From positions 1-64,000 of the forward strand of contig VGBT01000005.1 in the NCBI GenBank assembly GCA_016870395.1: DNA of 64,000 bases, read 5' to 3'. Below are positions 53,236 to 61,523 of this stretch, one piece after another. Made by a program: the position numbers and the translations under genes. A model generated the notes under the pieces. The model saw nothing but the letters and a program-made list of their open reading frames with translations. It was not told where the DNA came from and did not search any database. This DNA comes from Actinomycetota bacterium. GTDB taxonomy: Bacteria; Actinomycetota; Acidimicrobiia; IMCC26256; JAENVU01. How positions within the stretch are numbered: the first letter of the stretch is position 1; every line of letters begins with the position of its first letter.

Positions 53236-54212
53236 TCGATCATCCCCGCCGGCGGGCGACCGATTGCGATCGCGCCCGGGCCGTCCTCACCGGCGCCGCC
53301 GGGTTCCTCGGGTCCCACCTCTGCGAGGCGCTCGTCGACCGAGGCTGGGATGTTGTCGGTCTCGACAACCTGATCACGGGACGCATGGACAACCTCGAAG
53401 GGCTCCTCGCGCGCCCGGAGTTCACCTTCGAGCACTACGACGTCACCAACTTCATCCATGTCACGGGTCCCGTCGACGCGGTCCTGCACTTCGCCAGCCC
53501 GGCGAGCCCGGTCGACTACCTCGAGCACCCGATCAAGACCCTGAAGGTGGGCGCGCTCGGCACGCACAACGCGCTCGGCCTCGCACTCGCCAAGGGTGCG
53601 CGGTTCCTGCTCGCATCGACGAGCGAGGTCTACGGCGATCCGCTCGTGCACCCCCAGCCCGAGACCTACTGGGGAAACGTCAACCCGATCGGTCCCCGCG
53701 GCGTGTACGACGAGGCGAAGCGCTTCGCCGAGGCGATGACGCTCGCGTACCACCGGACGCACGGCCTCGACGTCCGCATCGTGCGAATCTTCAACAGCTT
53801 CGGGCCTCGTCTGAGGCCGGCGGACGGTCGGGTGGTGTCGAACTTCCTCGTGCAGGCGATGGACGGCGACCCGCTCACGGTCTACGGCGACGGACGGCAG
53901 TCCCGGTCGTTCTGCTACGTGGACGACGAGATCCGCGGCATCGTCGCGCTGCTCGAGTCGGACTGCGTCGGCCCGGTGAACATCGGGAACCCGAACGAGT
54001 TCACGATCCTCGAGCTCGCCGAGACGGTGCTCGAGGTGACGGGCTCGACGTCGGAGATCGTGCACGAGCCGCTCCCGGTCGACGACCCGACCCAGCGCCA
54101 GCCCGACATCACGCTCGCAAAGCAGGCGCTCGGCTGGGAGCCCCGCGTCCAGCTGCGCGAGGGTCTCGAGCGCACGTACGCGTGGTACCGGGAGGAGCGG
54201 GCGCGCGGATGA
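53232..54212 (+). CDS. uxs: UDP-glucuronate decarboxylase (UDP-xylose synthase)
   Basis: This 326-residue extended SDR has [26 protein letters not shown], the catalytic [14 protein letters not shown] and the family signature [20 protein letters not shown], which includes the Arg and Tyr/Lys of UXS enzymes. It would convert UDP-glucuronate from Ugd to UDP-xylose. It starts at GTG 53232 overlapping the ugd stop. The track's longer frame extends back through ugd. Pathway order and gene order coincide, so the polymer probably contains xylose. Confidence 0.9.
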   Translation: MIDHPRRRATDCDRARAVLTGAAGFLGSHLCEALVDRGWDVVGLDNLITGRMDNLEGLLARPEFTFEHYDVTNFIHVTGPVDAVLHFASPASPVDYLEHPIKTLKVGALGTHNALGLALAKGARFLLASTSEVYGDPLVHPQPETYWGNVNPIGPRGVYDEAKRFAEAMTLAYHRTHGLDVRIVRIFNSFGPRLRPADGRVVSNFLVQAMDGDPLTVYGDGRQSRSFCYVDDEIRGIVALLESDCVGPVNIGNPNEFTILELAETVLEVTGSTSEIVHEPLPVDDPTQRQPDITLAKQALGWEPRVQLREGLERTYAWYREERARG

Positions 54213-54922
54213 CCGACACCCTCGACCCCAGGCGCTTCCGCAAGCTCTCGGTCATCGTCCCGGTGTTCAACGAGCGCAACACGGTCGTCGAGATCGTCCG
54301 GCGGATGCGCGCCGTCGAGCTCCCGCTCGACCGGGAGCTCGTGATGGTCGACGACGGGAGCAGCGACGGCACCCGCGCCGTGCTCGCCCAGCTGGGCGAC
54401 AGCACGGTCAAGGTCGTGCTGCACCCACGAAACCGCGGCAAGGGCGCGGCGATCCGCACCGGCCTCTCGCACGTCACCGGCGACCTGATCCTCATCCAGG
54501 ACGCCGACCTCGAGTACGACCCCGACGACTGGCCCTCGCTCATCGCGCCGGTGCTGCGGGGCAAGGCGCAGGTCGTGTACGGCTCCCGCTTCACCGGTGA
54601 GCGGCGCAACATGCTCTACACGCACTGGGTCGGCAACCGCATGCTGTCGCTCGCCACCAACCTGCTGTACAACACGACGCTCTCCGACATGGAGACCTGC
54701 TACAAGCTCTTCGATCGCAGCGTGCTCGAGGGCATCACGATCGAGTCCGACCGCTTCGAGTTCGAACCGGAGATCACAGCCAAGCTGCTGCGCCGCGGCG
54801 TGCGCATCTACGAGGTCCCGATCAGCTACGCGGGGCGCGAGGTGCACGAGGGCAAGAAGATCACTTGGCGCGACGGGTTCGCGGCCCTGTTCGTGCTCCT
54901 GAAGTACCGGTTCACGAAGTAG
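54209..54922 (+). CDS. Family 2 glycosyltransferase (DPM1/DPG synthase-like)
   Basis: This 237-residue GT2 has [20 protein letters not shown] (split), [23 protein letters not shown] and the DXD-like QDADLEYDP. It lacks C-terminal membrane helices and resembles dolichol-phosphate-mannose-type synthases, which transfer a sugar to polyprenyl phosphate. [11 protein letters not shown] is typical of that group. It overlaps uxs by ATGA, so the sugar may come from this pathway; donor and acceptor are unproven. Confidence 0.85.
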   Translation: MTDTLDPRRFRKLSVIVPVFNERNTVVEIVRRMRAVELPLDRELVMVDDGSSDGTRAVLAQLGDSTVKVVLHPRNRGKGAAIRTGLSHVTGDLILIQDADLEYDPDDWPSLIAPVLRGKAQVVYGSRFTGERRNMLYTHWVGNRMLSLATNLLYNTTLSDMETCYKLFDRSVLEGITIESDRFEFEPEITAKLLRRGVRIYEVPISYAGREVHEGKKITWRDGFAALFVLLKYRFTK

Positions 54923-54927
54923 GCGGG

Positions 54928-55818
54928 ATGGCGAGGACCGGCGAGTGGGCCGCCGTCGTCGTCAATTACCGCGCGGGCGCGCTGCTCGCTGCCTGCGTCG
55001 ACGCCGTCGTCTCCGATCGGTCGGCCGGCGCACCGGAGGTAGTCGTGGTCGACAACGGCTCGGACGACGGCTCGGTCGCCCTGCTCGAGCAGTCGCATCC
55101 CGAGGTGCCGGTGGTGCGCCCCGGCGCGAACCTCGGGTACGGGCGTGCCGCCAACCTGGGCATCGCCGCGACCGCAGCTCCGATCGTCGCCGTGCTCAAC
55201 CCCGACGTCGAGATCGAGCCGGGCACCGCCGCGGCGATCCTTCGATGCTTCGACGTTGACCCACGGCTCGCCGCGGTCGGACCCTCGATCCACAACCCCG
55301 ACGGCTCGTGGTACCCGTCGGCCCGACGGGCCCCTGCACTTGCCGACGCGGTCGGCCACGCGCTCCTCGGCGGGATCCTCCCCGGGAACCGTTTCACGAG
55401 GGCGTACCGCGAGCTCGATGCCGACCCGGCGGTCGCCCGCGAGGTCGACTGGTGCTCCGGCGCGGCGGTGTGGCTGCGCCGGAGCGCACTTGACCGGGTG
55501 GGGGGTTGGGACGAGGGCTTCTTCATGTTCTTCGAGGACGTCGACCTGTGCCGTCGCCTCGAGGCCGATGGCTGGCGCATCGCCTACGAGCCGGCCGGGC
55601 GGGTGGTCCACGTCGTCGGCGCGAGCCGCTCCGGTCGCCGGTACCGGTCGATCTACTGGCATCACCGGGCCGCGTACCGCTACGCGGCCAAGTGGTGGCG
55701 GGGGCCGCGCCGCTTGCTTCTCCCCTTCGCGGCGGCGTTCCTCGCCCTCCGGGGGGTGGTGCTCGGAGCCCGCGAGGCGCTGCGTGCCCGACCGGGGACC
55801 GCCGCGGCGACCGAGTAG
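54928..55818 (+). CDS. Family 2 glycosyltransferase, rhamnosyltransferase-like
   Basis: This 296-residue GT2 has AAVVVNYRAGALLAACVDAV (split), VVVVDNGSDDGSVALLEQ, GANLGYGRAANLGI and LNPDVEIEPG, then DEGFFMFFEDVDLCRRLEADGWRI (split) as the acceptor-side motif of WbbL-type rhamnosyltransferases. A final hydrophobic stretch (LLLPFAAAFLALRGVVLG) may contact the membrane. It starts at ATG 54928, 5 bases after the previous stop. The RmlB-like gene nearby makes a dTDP-sugar donor plausible. Confidence 0.86.
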   Translation: MARTGEWAAVVVNYRAGALLAACVDAVVSDRSAGAPEVVVVDNGSDDGSVALLEQSHPEVPVVRPGANLGYGRAANLGIAATAAPIVAVLNPDVEIEPGTAAAILRCFDVDPRLAAVGPSIHNPDGSWYPSARRAPALADAVGHALLGGILPGNRFTRAYRELDADPAVAREVDWCSGAAVWLRRSALDRVGGWDEGFFMFFEDVDLCRRLEADGWRIAYEPAGRVVHVVGASRSGRRYRSIYWHHRAAYRYAAKWWRGPRRLLLPFAAAFLALRGVVLGAREALRARPGTAAATE

Positions 55819-55821
55819 CCT
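55816..55821 (+). promoter_or_regulatory. -10-like TAGCCT before the His-rich protein gene
   Basis: It overlaps the end of the GT2 gene and lies 10 bases before ATG 55832. Confidence 0.3.
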
Positions 55822-55831
55822 GAACGGCGCC

Positions 55832-56590
55832 ATGGCCAAGCCGAGCAAGTACAGCCGCGCCCGGATCCGCTCCCGGGTCCGCCGTCCGAAGCGGGCCGGG
55901 GCCTCTCGGATTTGGTCGTTCGTGATCGCCGGGGTGGTGGTGGTCGGCGTCGCCGGGGTCGTGCTCACGAAGATGGGCAGCGACACCGCCGAGGCCTCAC
56001 CGAAGATCGGGGACCACTGGCACGCCTATTTGGGTGTCGACGTCTGTGGCACCTGGCTGGGCAACGCCCCGGAGTTCTCCTACCGTGCGGGCCAGGGTGG
56101 CGTCCGGGCCGGGTTGCACTCCCACGGCGACGGCCTGATGCACATGCACCCTCATGCGAGCGACGAGGCCGGTGAGAACGCCACGGTCGGCCGCTACCTG
56201 GAGTTCAACGGCTGGGGCGTCTCGTCCGATGCGCTTCAGGTCTGGGACGGGACCGAGCACACGACCGGTCAGAGCTGTGGCGAGGGGGTCGACGCGAAGG
56301 AGGCCGAGGTGCAGTGGGTCGTCGGCGAACCCGGCAAGCCCTGGCCCACCAAGGCCCGCACCGGGGACCCGGCCGACTACCGCCCCCAGAACGGCGAGAT
56401 CGTCGCGATCTACTTCCTGCCCAAGGGCGAGAAGCTCGAGAAGCCGCCGTTGGCCGATCAGGCGCTTGGCAGCATCGAGGACATCGGAGGCCGCTCGGCG
56501 ACGAACGACACGACCGCGTCGACCACGGGCGAGGGAACGGTCACCACCACGGCGGCGACCGAGACGATCACCAGCATCAGCACGCCGTGA
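55832..56590 (+). CDS. Membrane-anchored His-rich protein, function unknown
   Basis: This 252-residue protein has a basic cytoplasmic N-terminus (KYSRARIRSRVRRPKR), one membrane helix (IWSFVIAGVVVVGVAGVVL) and an outside domain. That domain opens with DHWHAYLGVDVCGTW and contains GLHSHGDGLMHMHPH, seven His in a short span, plus a second Cys (QSCGEG), and ends in a Thr/Ser-rich tail. A metal site and a disulfide are likely. I do not know the family. It lies between glycosyltransferase and nucleotidyltransferase genes and overlaps the latter (GTGA), which ties it to glycan export or processing. Confidence 0.75.
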   Translation: MAKPSKYSRARIRSRVRRPKRAGASRIWSFVIAGVVVVGVAGVVLTKMGSDTAEASPKIGDHWHAYLGVDVCGTWLGNAPEFSYRAGQGGVRAGLHSHGDGLMHMHPHASDEAGENATVGRYLEFNGWGVSSDALQVWDGTEHTTGQSCGEGVDAKEAEVQWVVGEPGKPWPTKARTGDPADYRPQNGEIVAIYFLPKGEKLEKPPLADQALGSIEDIGGRSATNDTTASTTGEGTVTTTAATETITSISTP

Positions 56591-57594
56591 AAGCAGTCGT
56601 CTTGGTCGGCGGGGAGGGAACCCGCCTTCGCCCGCTCACGTACACGACGCCCAAGCCGCTTCTGCCGATCGCAAACGTCGAGTTCCTCGAGCGCCAGCTC
56701 GCGTGGCTGGCCCGCCATGGTGTCGACGAGGCGGTGCTGTCGCTGGGCTACATGCCCGAGGCGTTCACCCGCCACTTCCACGACGAGCGCTTCGGCGACA
56801 TGAAACTGCGCTTCGTCGTGGAGCACGAGCCGTTGGGCACCGCGGGCGGGATCCGCTTCGCGGCGGAGGGGATCAACGAGCGGATGCTCGTGTGCAACGG
56901 CGACGTGCTCACCGACCTCGACCTCTCAGCGTTCGTGCGCTTCCACGACGAGTGCGGCGCGGAGGCCACGATCTCGCTCGCGCAGGTGGAGGACCCGTCC
57001 GCGTTCGGTGTGGTCCCGACCCGCACCGACGGCGAGGTGATCGCGTTCGTGGAGAAGCCCCCGCGTGAGCAGGTCCCCACCAACTGGATCAACGCGGGCA
57101 CCTACGTGCTCGAGCCGTCGGTGCTCGACGGCATCCCGGCCCGCCTCAACGTGTCGATCGAGCGCGAGACGTTCCCGCGGATGCTGGAGCGCCCGGGCCG
57201 GCTCTACGCGATGCAGTCCGACGCGTACTGGCTCGACATCGGGACGCCGCAGAAGTACTTCGAGGCCCATGTCGACGTGTGCTCCGGCCGGCTCGGCCGC
57301 CCGCCGGTCGCCGGCGCGAGTGAGTGGTCGTCGGGAGTGTGGGTCCAGCCCGGTGCCACGATCGCGCCCGACGCCGAGCTCGTCGCGCCCGTGCTGATCG
57401 GCGAGCGCGCGAACGTCGGCAGCGGGGCCCGGATCGAGGCCTCCGTGCTCGGCGCCGACGTGGAGGTCGGCGCCGGGGCGTCGCTGGCGCGCTCGGTCGT
57501 GCTCGACGCGGTGTCGGTCGCGCCAGGCGCGAGCATCGCCGACCTGGTTGTGGCGCCCGATGCCGCGCTGCCGTGCGGGCCGCGCGAGGGATGA
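56587..57594 (+). CDS. Sugar-nucleotide pyrophosphorylase with hexapeptide repeats (GMPP-like)
   Basis: This 335-residue nucleotidyltransferase has the signature AVVLVGGEGTRLRPLT, TPKPLLPIANVEFL, the metal Asp in VCNGDVLTDLD, and FVEKPP with INAGTYVLEPS. After residue about 245 a left-handed beta-helix of imperfect hexapeptide repeats follows (VWVQPGATIAPDAELVAPVLIG, split). This layout fits mannose-1-phosphate guanylyltransferases, but glucose- or rhamnose-type uses are possible. It starts at GTG 56587 overlapping the His-rich gene stop. Confidence 0.87.
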   Translation: MKAVVLVGGEGTRLRPLTYTTPKPLLPIANVEFLERQLAWLARHGVDEAVLSLGYMPEAFTRHFHDERFGDMKLRFVVEHEPLGTAGGIRFAAEGINERMLVCNGDVLTDLDLSAFVRFHDECGAEATISLAQVEDPSAFGVVPTRTDGEVIAFVEKPPREQVPTNWINAGTYVLEPSVLDGIPARLNVSIERETFPRMLERPGRLYAMQSDAYWLDIGTPQKYFEAHVDVCSGRLGRPPVAGASEWSSGVWVQPGATIAPDAELVAPVLIGERANVGSGARIEASVLGADVEVGAGASLARSVVLDAVSVAPGASIADLVVAPDAALPCGPREG

Positions 57595-57619
57595 TCGAGC
57601 GGCAGGCGGGAGAGGGACC

Positions 57620-58561
57620 GTGAAGGCACTCGTGACCGGCGGCGCCGGCTTCATCGGATCGACGCTCACCGATCGCCTGCTGGTCGAGGGCTGGGAGGTC
57701 GACGTCGTCGACGACCTGTCCACCGGGTCGCTCGGCAACCTCGCCGACGCCCGTGCGCTACGGACGCGACAGTTCTCGTTCCACCGACTCGACGTGCGGT
57801 CCGCGGCGGTCACCGACCTGATCGCGCACCGCAAACCCGACGTGATCTTCCACCTCGCGGCGCAGGCCGACGTGCGCGTCTCGGTCGCACGTCCCGCCTT
57901 CGACGCCGAGGTCAACATCATCGGCATCCTCAACGTCTGCCAGGGCGCGCTGGCCGCCAAGGCCAAGAAGGTGGTGTTCGCGAGCTCCGGGGGCACGATC
58001 TACGGGACGCCGGAGCACCTCCCGGTGCGCGAGGGGCACCCGCAGCGGCCCGAGTCTCCCTATGGCGTGGCAAAGAAGGCCGCGGGTGACTACCTGCATT
58101 ACTACCGGGAGATCCACGGGCTGGAGTACACCGCGCTCGCGCTCTCCAACGTGTACGGGCCGCGCCAGGACCCGCACGGCGAAGCCGGCGTCGTCGCGAT
58201 CTTTGCCGGGCTCATGCTCGACAAGAAGCGCCCGACCGTGTTCGGCGACGGCGATCAGACGCGCGACTTCGTGTTCGTCGACGACGTCGTGGACGCGTTC
58301 GTCCGTGGCTCCGAGCGCGGCAGCGGCCTCATCATCAACATTGGTACCGGTGTCGAGACGAGCGTGCTGGAGCTGTACGGGGCGATGGCGCGTGCGGTCG
58401 GCTACCCCGACCCGCCGAAAAACGCGCCGGCTCGGGCAGGGGAGCTGGCGCGCTCGTCGCTCGACCCGGGCCGCGCCGAGATCCACCTCGGCTGGAAGCC
58501 GTTCACCAGCCTCGACGACGGCGTCGCCAAGACCCTCGAGTGGTTCCGCGCCAACCGCTGA
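57620..58561 (+). CDS. galE: NAD-dependent sugar epimerase, GalE-like
   Basis: This 313-residue extended SDR has VTGGAGFIGSTLTD, DDLSTGSLGNL, FHLAAQADVRVSV, FASSGGTIYG with the catalytic Ser/Thr and SPYGVAKKAAGDYL with the Tyr-Lys pair. It likely interconverts UDP-glucose and UDP-galactose or the glucuronate forms. It starts at GTG 57620 after GGGAGAGGGACC; the track's ATG at 57548 overlaps the previous gene. It is the last gene of the polysaccharide cluster and converges with the F420 genes only 9 bases away. Confidence 0.85.
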   Translation: MKALVTGGAGFIGSTLTDRLLVEGWEVDVVDDLSTGSLGNLADARALRTRQFSFHRLDVRSAAVTDLIAHRKPDVIFHLAAQADVRVSVARPAFDAEVNIIGILNVCQGALAAKAKKVVFASSGGTIYGTPEHLPVREGHPQRPESPYGVAKKAAGDYLHYYREIHGLEYTALALSNVYGPRQDPHGEAGVVAIFAGLMLDKKRPTVFGDGDQTRDFVFVDDVVDAFVRGSERGSGLIINIGTGVETSVLELYGAMARAVGYPDPPKNAPARAGELARSSLDPGRAEIHLGWKPFTSLDDGVAKTLEWFRANR

Positions 58562-58570
58562 GGACCGCGT

Positions 58571-59176
58571 TCAGCGGTGCGTCCTGAGCTCGTCGAGGGG
58601 GACGGGTGGGCGCCGGCGGGCCACGTAGGCCGGGTCCGGGTGACCGACGAGCACCAGGGCTTGGGGGAGCCAATCGGTCGGGAGCGCGAGGGCGTCGCGG
58701 GCGGCCTCGGGACAGAAGATCGGGGCCGCGACCCAGCAGGTCGCGAGGCCGGCCTCGGCGGCCGCGAGCATCAGGTTCTCCACTGCTGCGCCGAGCGACA
58801 GCAGCGCCATGCCCCACTCGGCTTGCTGCCGGGTCTCGTCGGGGTAGCGGTCGAGCCCGTTCCAGGTGAGACAGCCGAGCACCAACGCGGGCGCGCCGGT
58901 GATCTTGCGGAGCGACGCGTCGACGAGCTCGTCGACCCGGGCGGGGTCGACGCCGTCGCAGGTGAGGTCGCCGCGCCAGCGGGCGCCCATCCCGGCCGCG
59001 AGCGCAGCCTTGCCGTCTGGGCTGTCGACCACGACGAAGCGCCACGGCCGTGAGTGATGGGGCGCGGGCGCGAAACACGCCGCCGCGACGAGCCCGTCGA
59101 GGGCGTCGCGGGCCACCGGCTCGGCGCTGAACGCGCGGATCGAGCGCCGCGCCTCGACAAACGCGGGCACCGTCAT
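58571..59176 (-). CDS. Nitroreductase-family protein, equivalent to the FbiB C-terminal domain
   Basis: This 201-residue FMN-binding fold has ARRSIRAFSAEPV, ACFAPAPHHSRPWRFVVV (split), WGMALLSLGAAVENLMLAAAEAGL (split) and LALPTDWLPQALVLVG. In mycobacterial FbiB such a domain is fused behind the CofE ligase and reduces dehydro-F420-0. Here it is separate, but its ATG overlaps the cofE stop by ATGA. I infer the same role. A general nitroreductase function is the alternative. Confidence 0.8.
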   Translation of the reverse strand: MTVPAFVEARRSIRAFSAEPVARDALDGLVAAACFAPAPHHSRPWRFVVVDSPDGKAALAAGMGARWRGDLTCDGVDPARVDELVDASLRKITGAPALVLGCLTWNGLDRYPDETRQQAEWGMALLSLGAAVENLMLAAAEAGLATCWVAAPIFCPEAARDALALPTDWLPQALVLVGHPDPAYVARRRPPVPLDELRTHR

Positions 59177-59883
59177 CGGAACAGGTCCTCGCTGGCCGGG
59201 CGGACCAGCTCGCGCACGGAGCCGTCGCGGAACCACGACGGGTCGAGCCCTCGCAGCAGCGCTGCGGGGATGCCGCGCGCCTTGCCCATCACGAGCTCGG
59301 CCGCGCCAGCGACCTCGTCAGCCAGCGCGATTTCCGTGACCCGCAGCTCCTGCCCGCGCGAGTCGCGCTCGCCGCGCAGGTTGAGCACGGCGGCGAGCCC
59401 GGCGACGCCGATCGCCACGTCGGTGAGCCCGTGCCGCCACGCGCGGCCGAACGTGTCCGAGACCACCACCGCCACGTCGACGCCAGCACTTGCCTTGACC
59501 GCGTTGCGGATCCGGTGCGCGGACGTGTCGCCGTCCTTCGGCAGCAGCGCCGCGACCCCGTCGTCGACGTTGGACAGGTCGACGCCGGCGTTCGCGCACA
59601 CGAAGCCGTGGGCGGTCTCGGTAATCATGAGCTCGTCGCGGCGCCGCAGGACGCGCGCCGCCTCGGCCTCGATGAGCGCGCGGCGCCCGGCGAAGTCGTC
59701 GTGGGCGAGCGGCACCAGCCGGCCCTCCGCCTTCGACACGACCTTCTGAGTGACGACGAGGCAGTCGGCGGTCTCGAGCGGGAGACCCTGCGCGGCGGCC
59801 GCGGCGGCCAGGAGCTCGCCGACGGTGTCGCCCGGGCGGATCTCGGGGATCCCCTCGATCCCGGTGATGGTGAGCGCGGTCAC
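59173..59883 (-). CDS. cofE: Coenzyme F420:L-glutamate ligase (CofE / FbiB N-terminal domain)
   Basis: This 236-residue GTP-dependent ligase adds glutamates to F420-0. It has LVVTQKVVSKAEGR, ETAHGFVCANAGVDLSNV (split), DTFGRAWRHGLTDVAIG (split) and ERDSRGQELRVTEIALADE (split). The length is that of stand-alone archaeal-type CofE and not the roughly 450 residues of actinobacterial FbiB. It starts one base after the cofD stop and overlaps the nitroreductase gene. Confidence 0.93.
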   Translation of the reverse strand: MTALTITGIEGIPEIRPGDTVGELLAAAAAAQGLPLETADCLVVTQKVVSKAEGRLVPLAHDDFAGRRALIEAEAARVLRRRDELMITETAHGFVCANAGVDLSNVDDGVAALLPKDGDTSAHRIRNAVKASAGVDVAVVVSDTFGRAWRHGLTDVAIGVAGLAAVLNLRGERDSRGQELRVTEIALADEVAGAAELVMGKARGIPAALLRGLDPSWFRDGSVRELVRPASEDLFR

Positions 59884-59884
59884 G

Positions 59885-60823
59885 TCAGGCGACGGCGTCG
59901 AGCGCGTGGCGCGCGAGCGCGGCTGCCACGCGGGCGTCCGTCATCAGTGTGTCGGCCACCACCGCGCGTACGCCGGCCGCCTCGAGCGCCGGCGCGTGGG
60001 CGGCGTCGCCGGAGTCGATGACGAGTGTCCCGCAGAAGTCGGCGTACGCGCGCGCGACGCCGACACAGCTCACTTCGATGCCGAGCGGGCCCATCAGGCG
60101 ATCGGCCGGTCCCTTCACCGGCGCGCCCGCGATGATCGGGCTCACTCCCACCACCCGGTCACGGCGACGCGCCATCGCGTCGCGGATGCCGGGCACCGCC
60201 AGGAGCGGCCCGATCGAGATGACCGGGTTCGACGGGCACACGACGATCGTGTCGGCCGCGGCGATCGCGTCGAGCACGCCGGGGGCCGGCCGCGACTCGG
60301 CGGCGCCCTCGAAGTCGACGGCCACGACCGTGGAGGCGGCCCGCTCGCGCACGAACCACTCCTGCATGGCCAGCGTCTCCTCCCGGCCGTCGTCGCGCCC
60401 GACGGTCACGCGCGTCGCCACGCGGTCATCGCTCATGGGGACGATGCGCGGCGCCACACCCCACGCTGCGGCGATCTCCGTGGTGACCTCGGTGAGCGTG
60501 GCCCCGTCGGCCAGGCGGCTCGTGCGGTAGAGGTGGGTCGCGAGGTCGCGATCGCCGAGTCGGAACCACGGGTCGACGCCGTAGCGGGCGAGGCCGTCGA
60601 TCACCCTGAACGTCTCGCCGGCGAGCCCCCACCCCTGCTCGGGGTGCTCGGTACCAGCCAGCGTGTAGGTGACCGTGTCGAGGTCGGGGGAGACCGCCAG
60701 ACCCCAGAACACGTCGTCGTCGGCCGTGTTGACCACCACGGTGACGTCCTCGGGCGGCACGACGCGCACCAGCCCGCGCAGGAAGCGGGCGGCTCCGACA
60801 CCGCCGGCGAGAGCAACAAGCAT
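59885..60823 (-). CDS. cofD: 2-phospho-L-lactate/phosphoenolpyruvate transferase (CofD/FbiA)
   Basis: This 312-residue enzyme joins Fo to the phospholactyl or phosphoenolpyruvyl group in F420 synthesis. It has ALAGGVGAARFLRGL, VVVNTADDDVFWGLAVSPDLDT (split), VVCPSNPVISIGPLLAVPG (split) and VSPIIAGAPVKGPADRLM (split). The ATG at 60823 lies 6 bases after TACGCT. It heads the cofD-cofE-nitroreductase operon. Other F420 genes (fbiC, fbiD) are not in the window. Confidence 0.94.
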   Translation of the reverse strand: MLVALAGGVGAARFLRGLVRVVPPEDVTVVVNTADDDVFWGLAVSPDLDTVTYTLAGTEHPEQGWGLAGETFRVIDGLARYGVDPWFRLGDRDLATHLYRTSRLADGATLTEVTTEIAAAWGVAPRIVPMSDDRVATRVTVGRDDGREETLAMQEWFVRERAASTVVAVDFEGAAESRPAPGVLDAIAAADTIVVCPSNPVISIGPLLAVPGIRDAMARRRDRVVGVSPIIAGAPVKGPADRLMGPLGIEVSCVGVARAYADFCGTLVIDSGDAAHAPALEAAGVRAVVADTLMTDARVAAALARHALDAVA

Positions 60824-60829
60824 GCCGGC

Positions 60830-60835
60830 AGCGTA
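60830..60835 (-). promoter_or_regulatory. cofD -10-like TACGCT, leaderless type
   Basis: On the minus strand it ends 6 bases before the cofD ATG. Confidence 0.45.
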
Positions 60836-60842
60836 CAGACGC

Positions 60843-60872
60843 GACGAGGCCCCTCCGAAGAGGGACCTCGTC
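60843..60872 (-). terminator. Hairpin GACGAGG...CCTCGTC upstream of cofD
   Basis: Arms of 7 bases enclose further CCCCT/AGGG pairing around GAA-type loop bases. It lies downstream of the small gene at 60927 on the same strand and just before the cofD promoter, so it probably ends that transcript. There is no clear T-run. Confidence 0.5.
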
Positions 60873-60884
60873 TTCGGGCTCTCG

Positions 60885-60907
60885 CCTGCGGAGGGGGGAT
60901 CCGCAGG
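60885..60907 (-). terminator. Second hairpin CCTGCGGA-7-TCCGCAGG
   Basis: Perfect 8-base arms and a 7-base loop, 19 bases after the stop of the gene at 60927 (minus strand). Together with the hairpin at 60843 it forms a tandem terminator-like region. Confidence 0.5.
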
Positions 60908-60926
60908 GGGCGCGGTCTTCGGTGAG

Positions 60927-61367
60927 TCAGCCGCGGATGCTCTGGACGCGAGCCCAGCCCATCTCGACGGCCTTGCCGAGCTGCTCGGGGATCGCCGAGA
61001 CGACCTCGCCGACCGGCAGGACCTTGAGCTGCTCGATCACCGGTTCGACCCGGGTGCGCAGGTCGCCGAGCACCGGCTCCACCCACGGGCGGGGGTCGAC
61101 CGCGGCGGGAGCCTGGCCGACGGTCGAGAGCGTGTCGCGCACCTCGGTGCTTACGGTGCCGACGGTGGAGCTCAGCGCAACGGTGAGCTCGTCGGCCAGA
61201 GCGCGCAGCGCCTCGGGGCCGAGGCTGTCGCGGGTGCTGCAGCGCAGCTCGCCGAGCCGGGCGGTCGCCTCGCGGCGACGAACCTGGGTCTGCTGGTAGC
61301 CGAGCACACCGGCGCCCACGAGGATGTACGCGGCGTCGGTGGCGGTCTTGCGGAGGTCGATGTCCAT
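60927..61367 (-). CDS. Hypothetical protein with hydrophobic N-terminus, 146 residues
   Basis: I do not recognise a family. The N-terminus has a short hydrophobic stretch (AAYILVGAGVLGYQQTQ) that could be a membrane anchor, followed by amphipathic helices with regular Val/Leu spacing (LSSTVGTVSTEVRDTLSTVG, split) and a Pro-containing middle, somewhat like phasin- or apolipoprotein-type helical proteins. The start is well supported: AAGGAG lies 6 bases before the ATG, and a -35/-10 pair is visible upstream. Function is unknown. Confidence 0.72.
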   Translation of the reverse strand: MDIDLRKTATDAAYILVGAGVLGYQQTQVRRREATARLGELRCSTRDSLGPEALRALADELTVALSSTVGTVSTEVRDTLSTVGQAPAAVDPRPWVEPVLGDLRTRVEPVIEQLKVLPVGEVVSAIPEQLGKAVEMGWARVQSIRG

Positions 61368-61393
61368 GAGGAGCTCCTTGATCGGGTGCGTGC

Positions 61394-61422
61394 ACGATAT
61401 CCCAAAGTGCTAACTCTTGCAA
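61394..61422 (-). promoter_or_regulatory. Promoter TTGCAA - 17 bp - TATCGT
   Basis: On the minus strand a -35 TTGCAA (61417-61422) and -10 TATCGT (61394-61399) are separated by 17 bases, upstream of the AAGGAG-led gene ending at 61367. The region is AT-rich for this genome. Confidence 0.55.
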
Positions 61423-61507
61423 GCACCGATACGGGGCCCGGGAAACGTCATGACCCGGGTCACCCGATGCAGCCGGCGGCATCCCGAGAGCGGTGACCGG
61501 CCGGGCG

Positions 61508-61513
61508 TAGGCT
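61508..61513 (+). promoter_or_regulatory. -10-like TAGGCT before the GT2 membrane protein
   Basis: It lies 10 bases before ATG 61524. No ribosome-binding site is seen. Confidence 0.3.
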
Positions 61514-61523
61514 CGACCGGCCC

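Noticed and set aside
61400-61422. Possible CIRCE (HrcA) element, because TTAGCACT occurs on the minus strand
   Set aside because: Only one half-site exists; the expected GAGTGCTAA 9 bases further is GTGCACGCA. The half-site lies in the spacer of an ordinary promoter.
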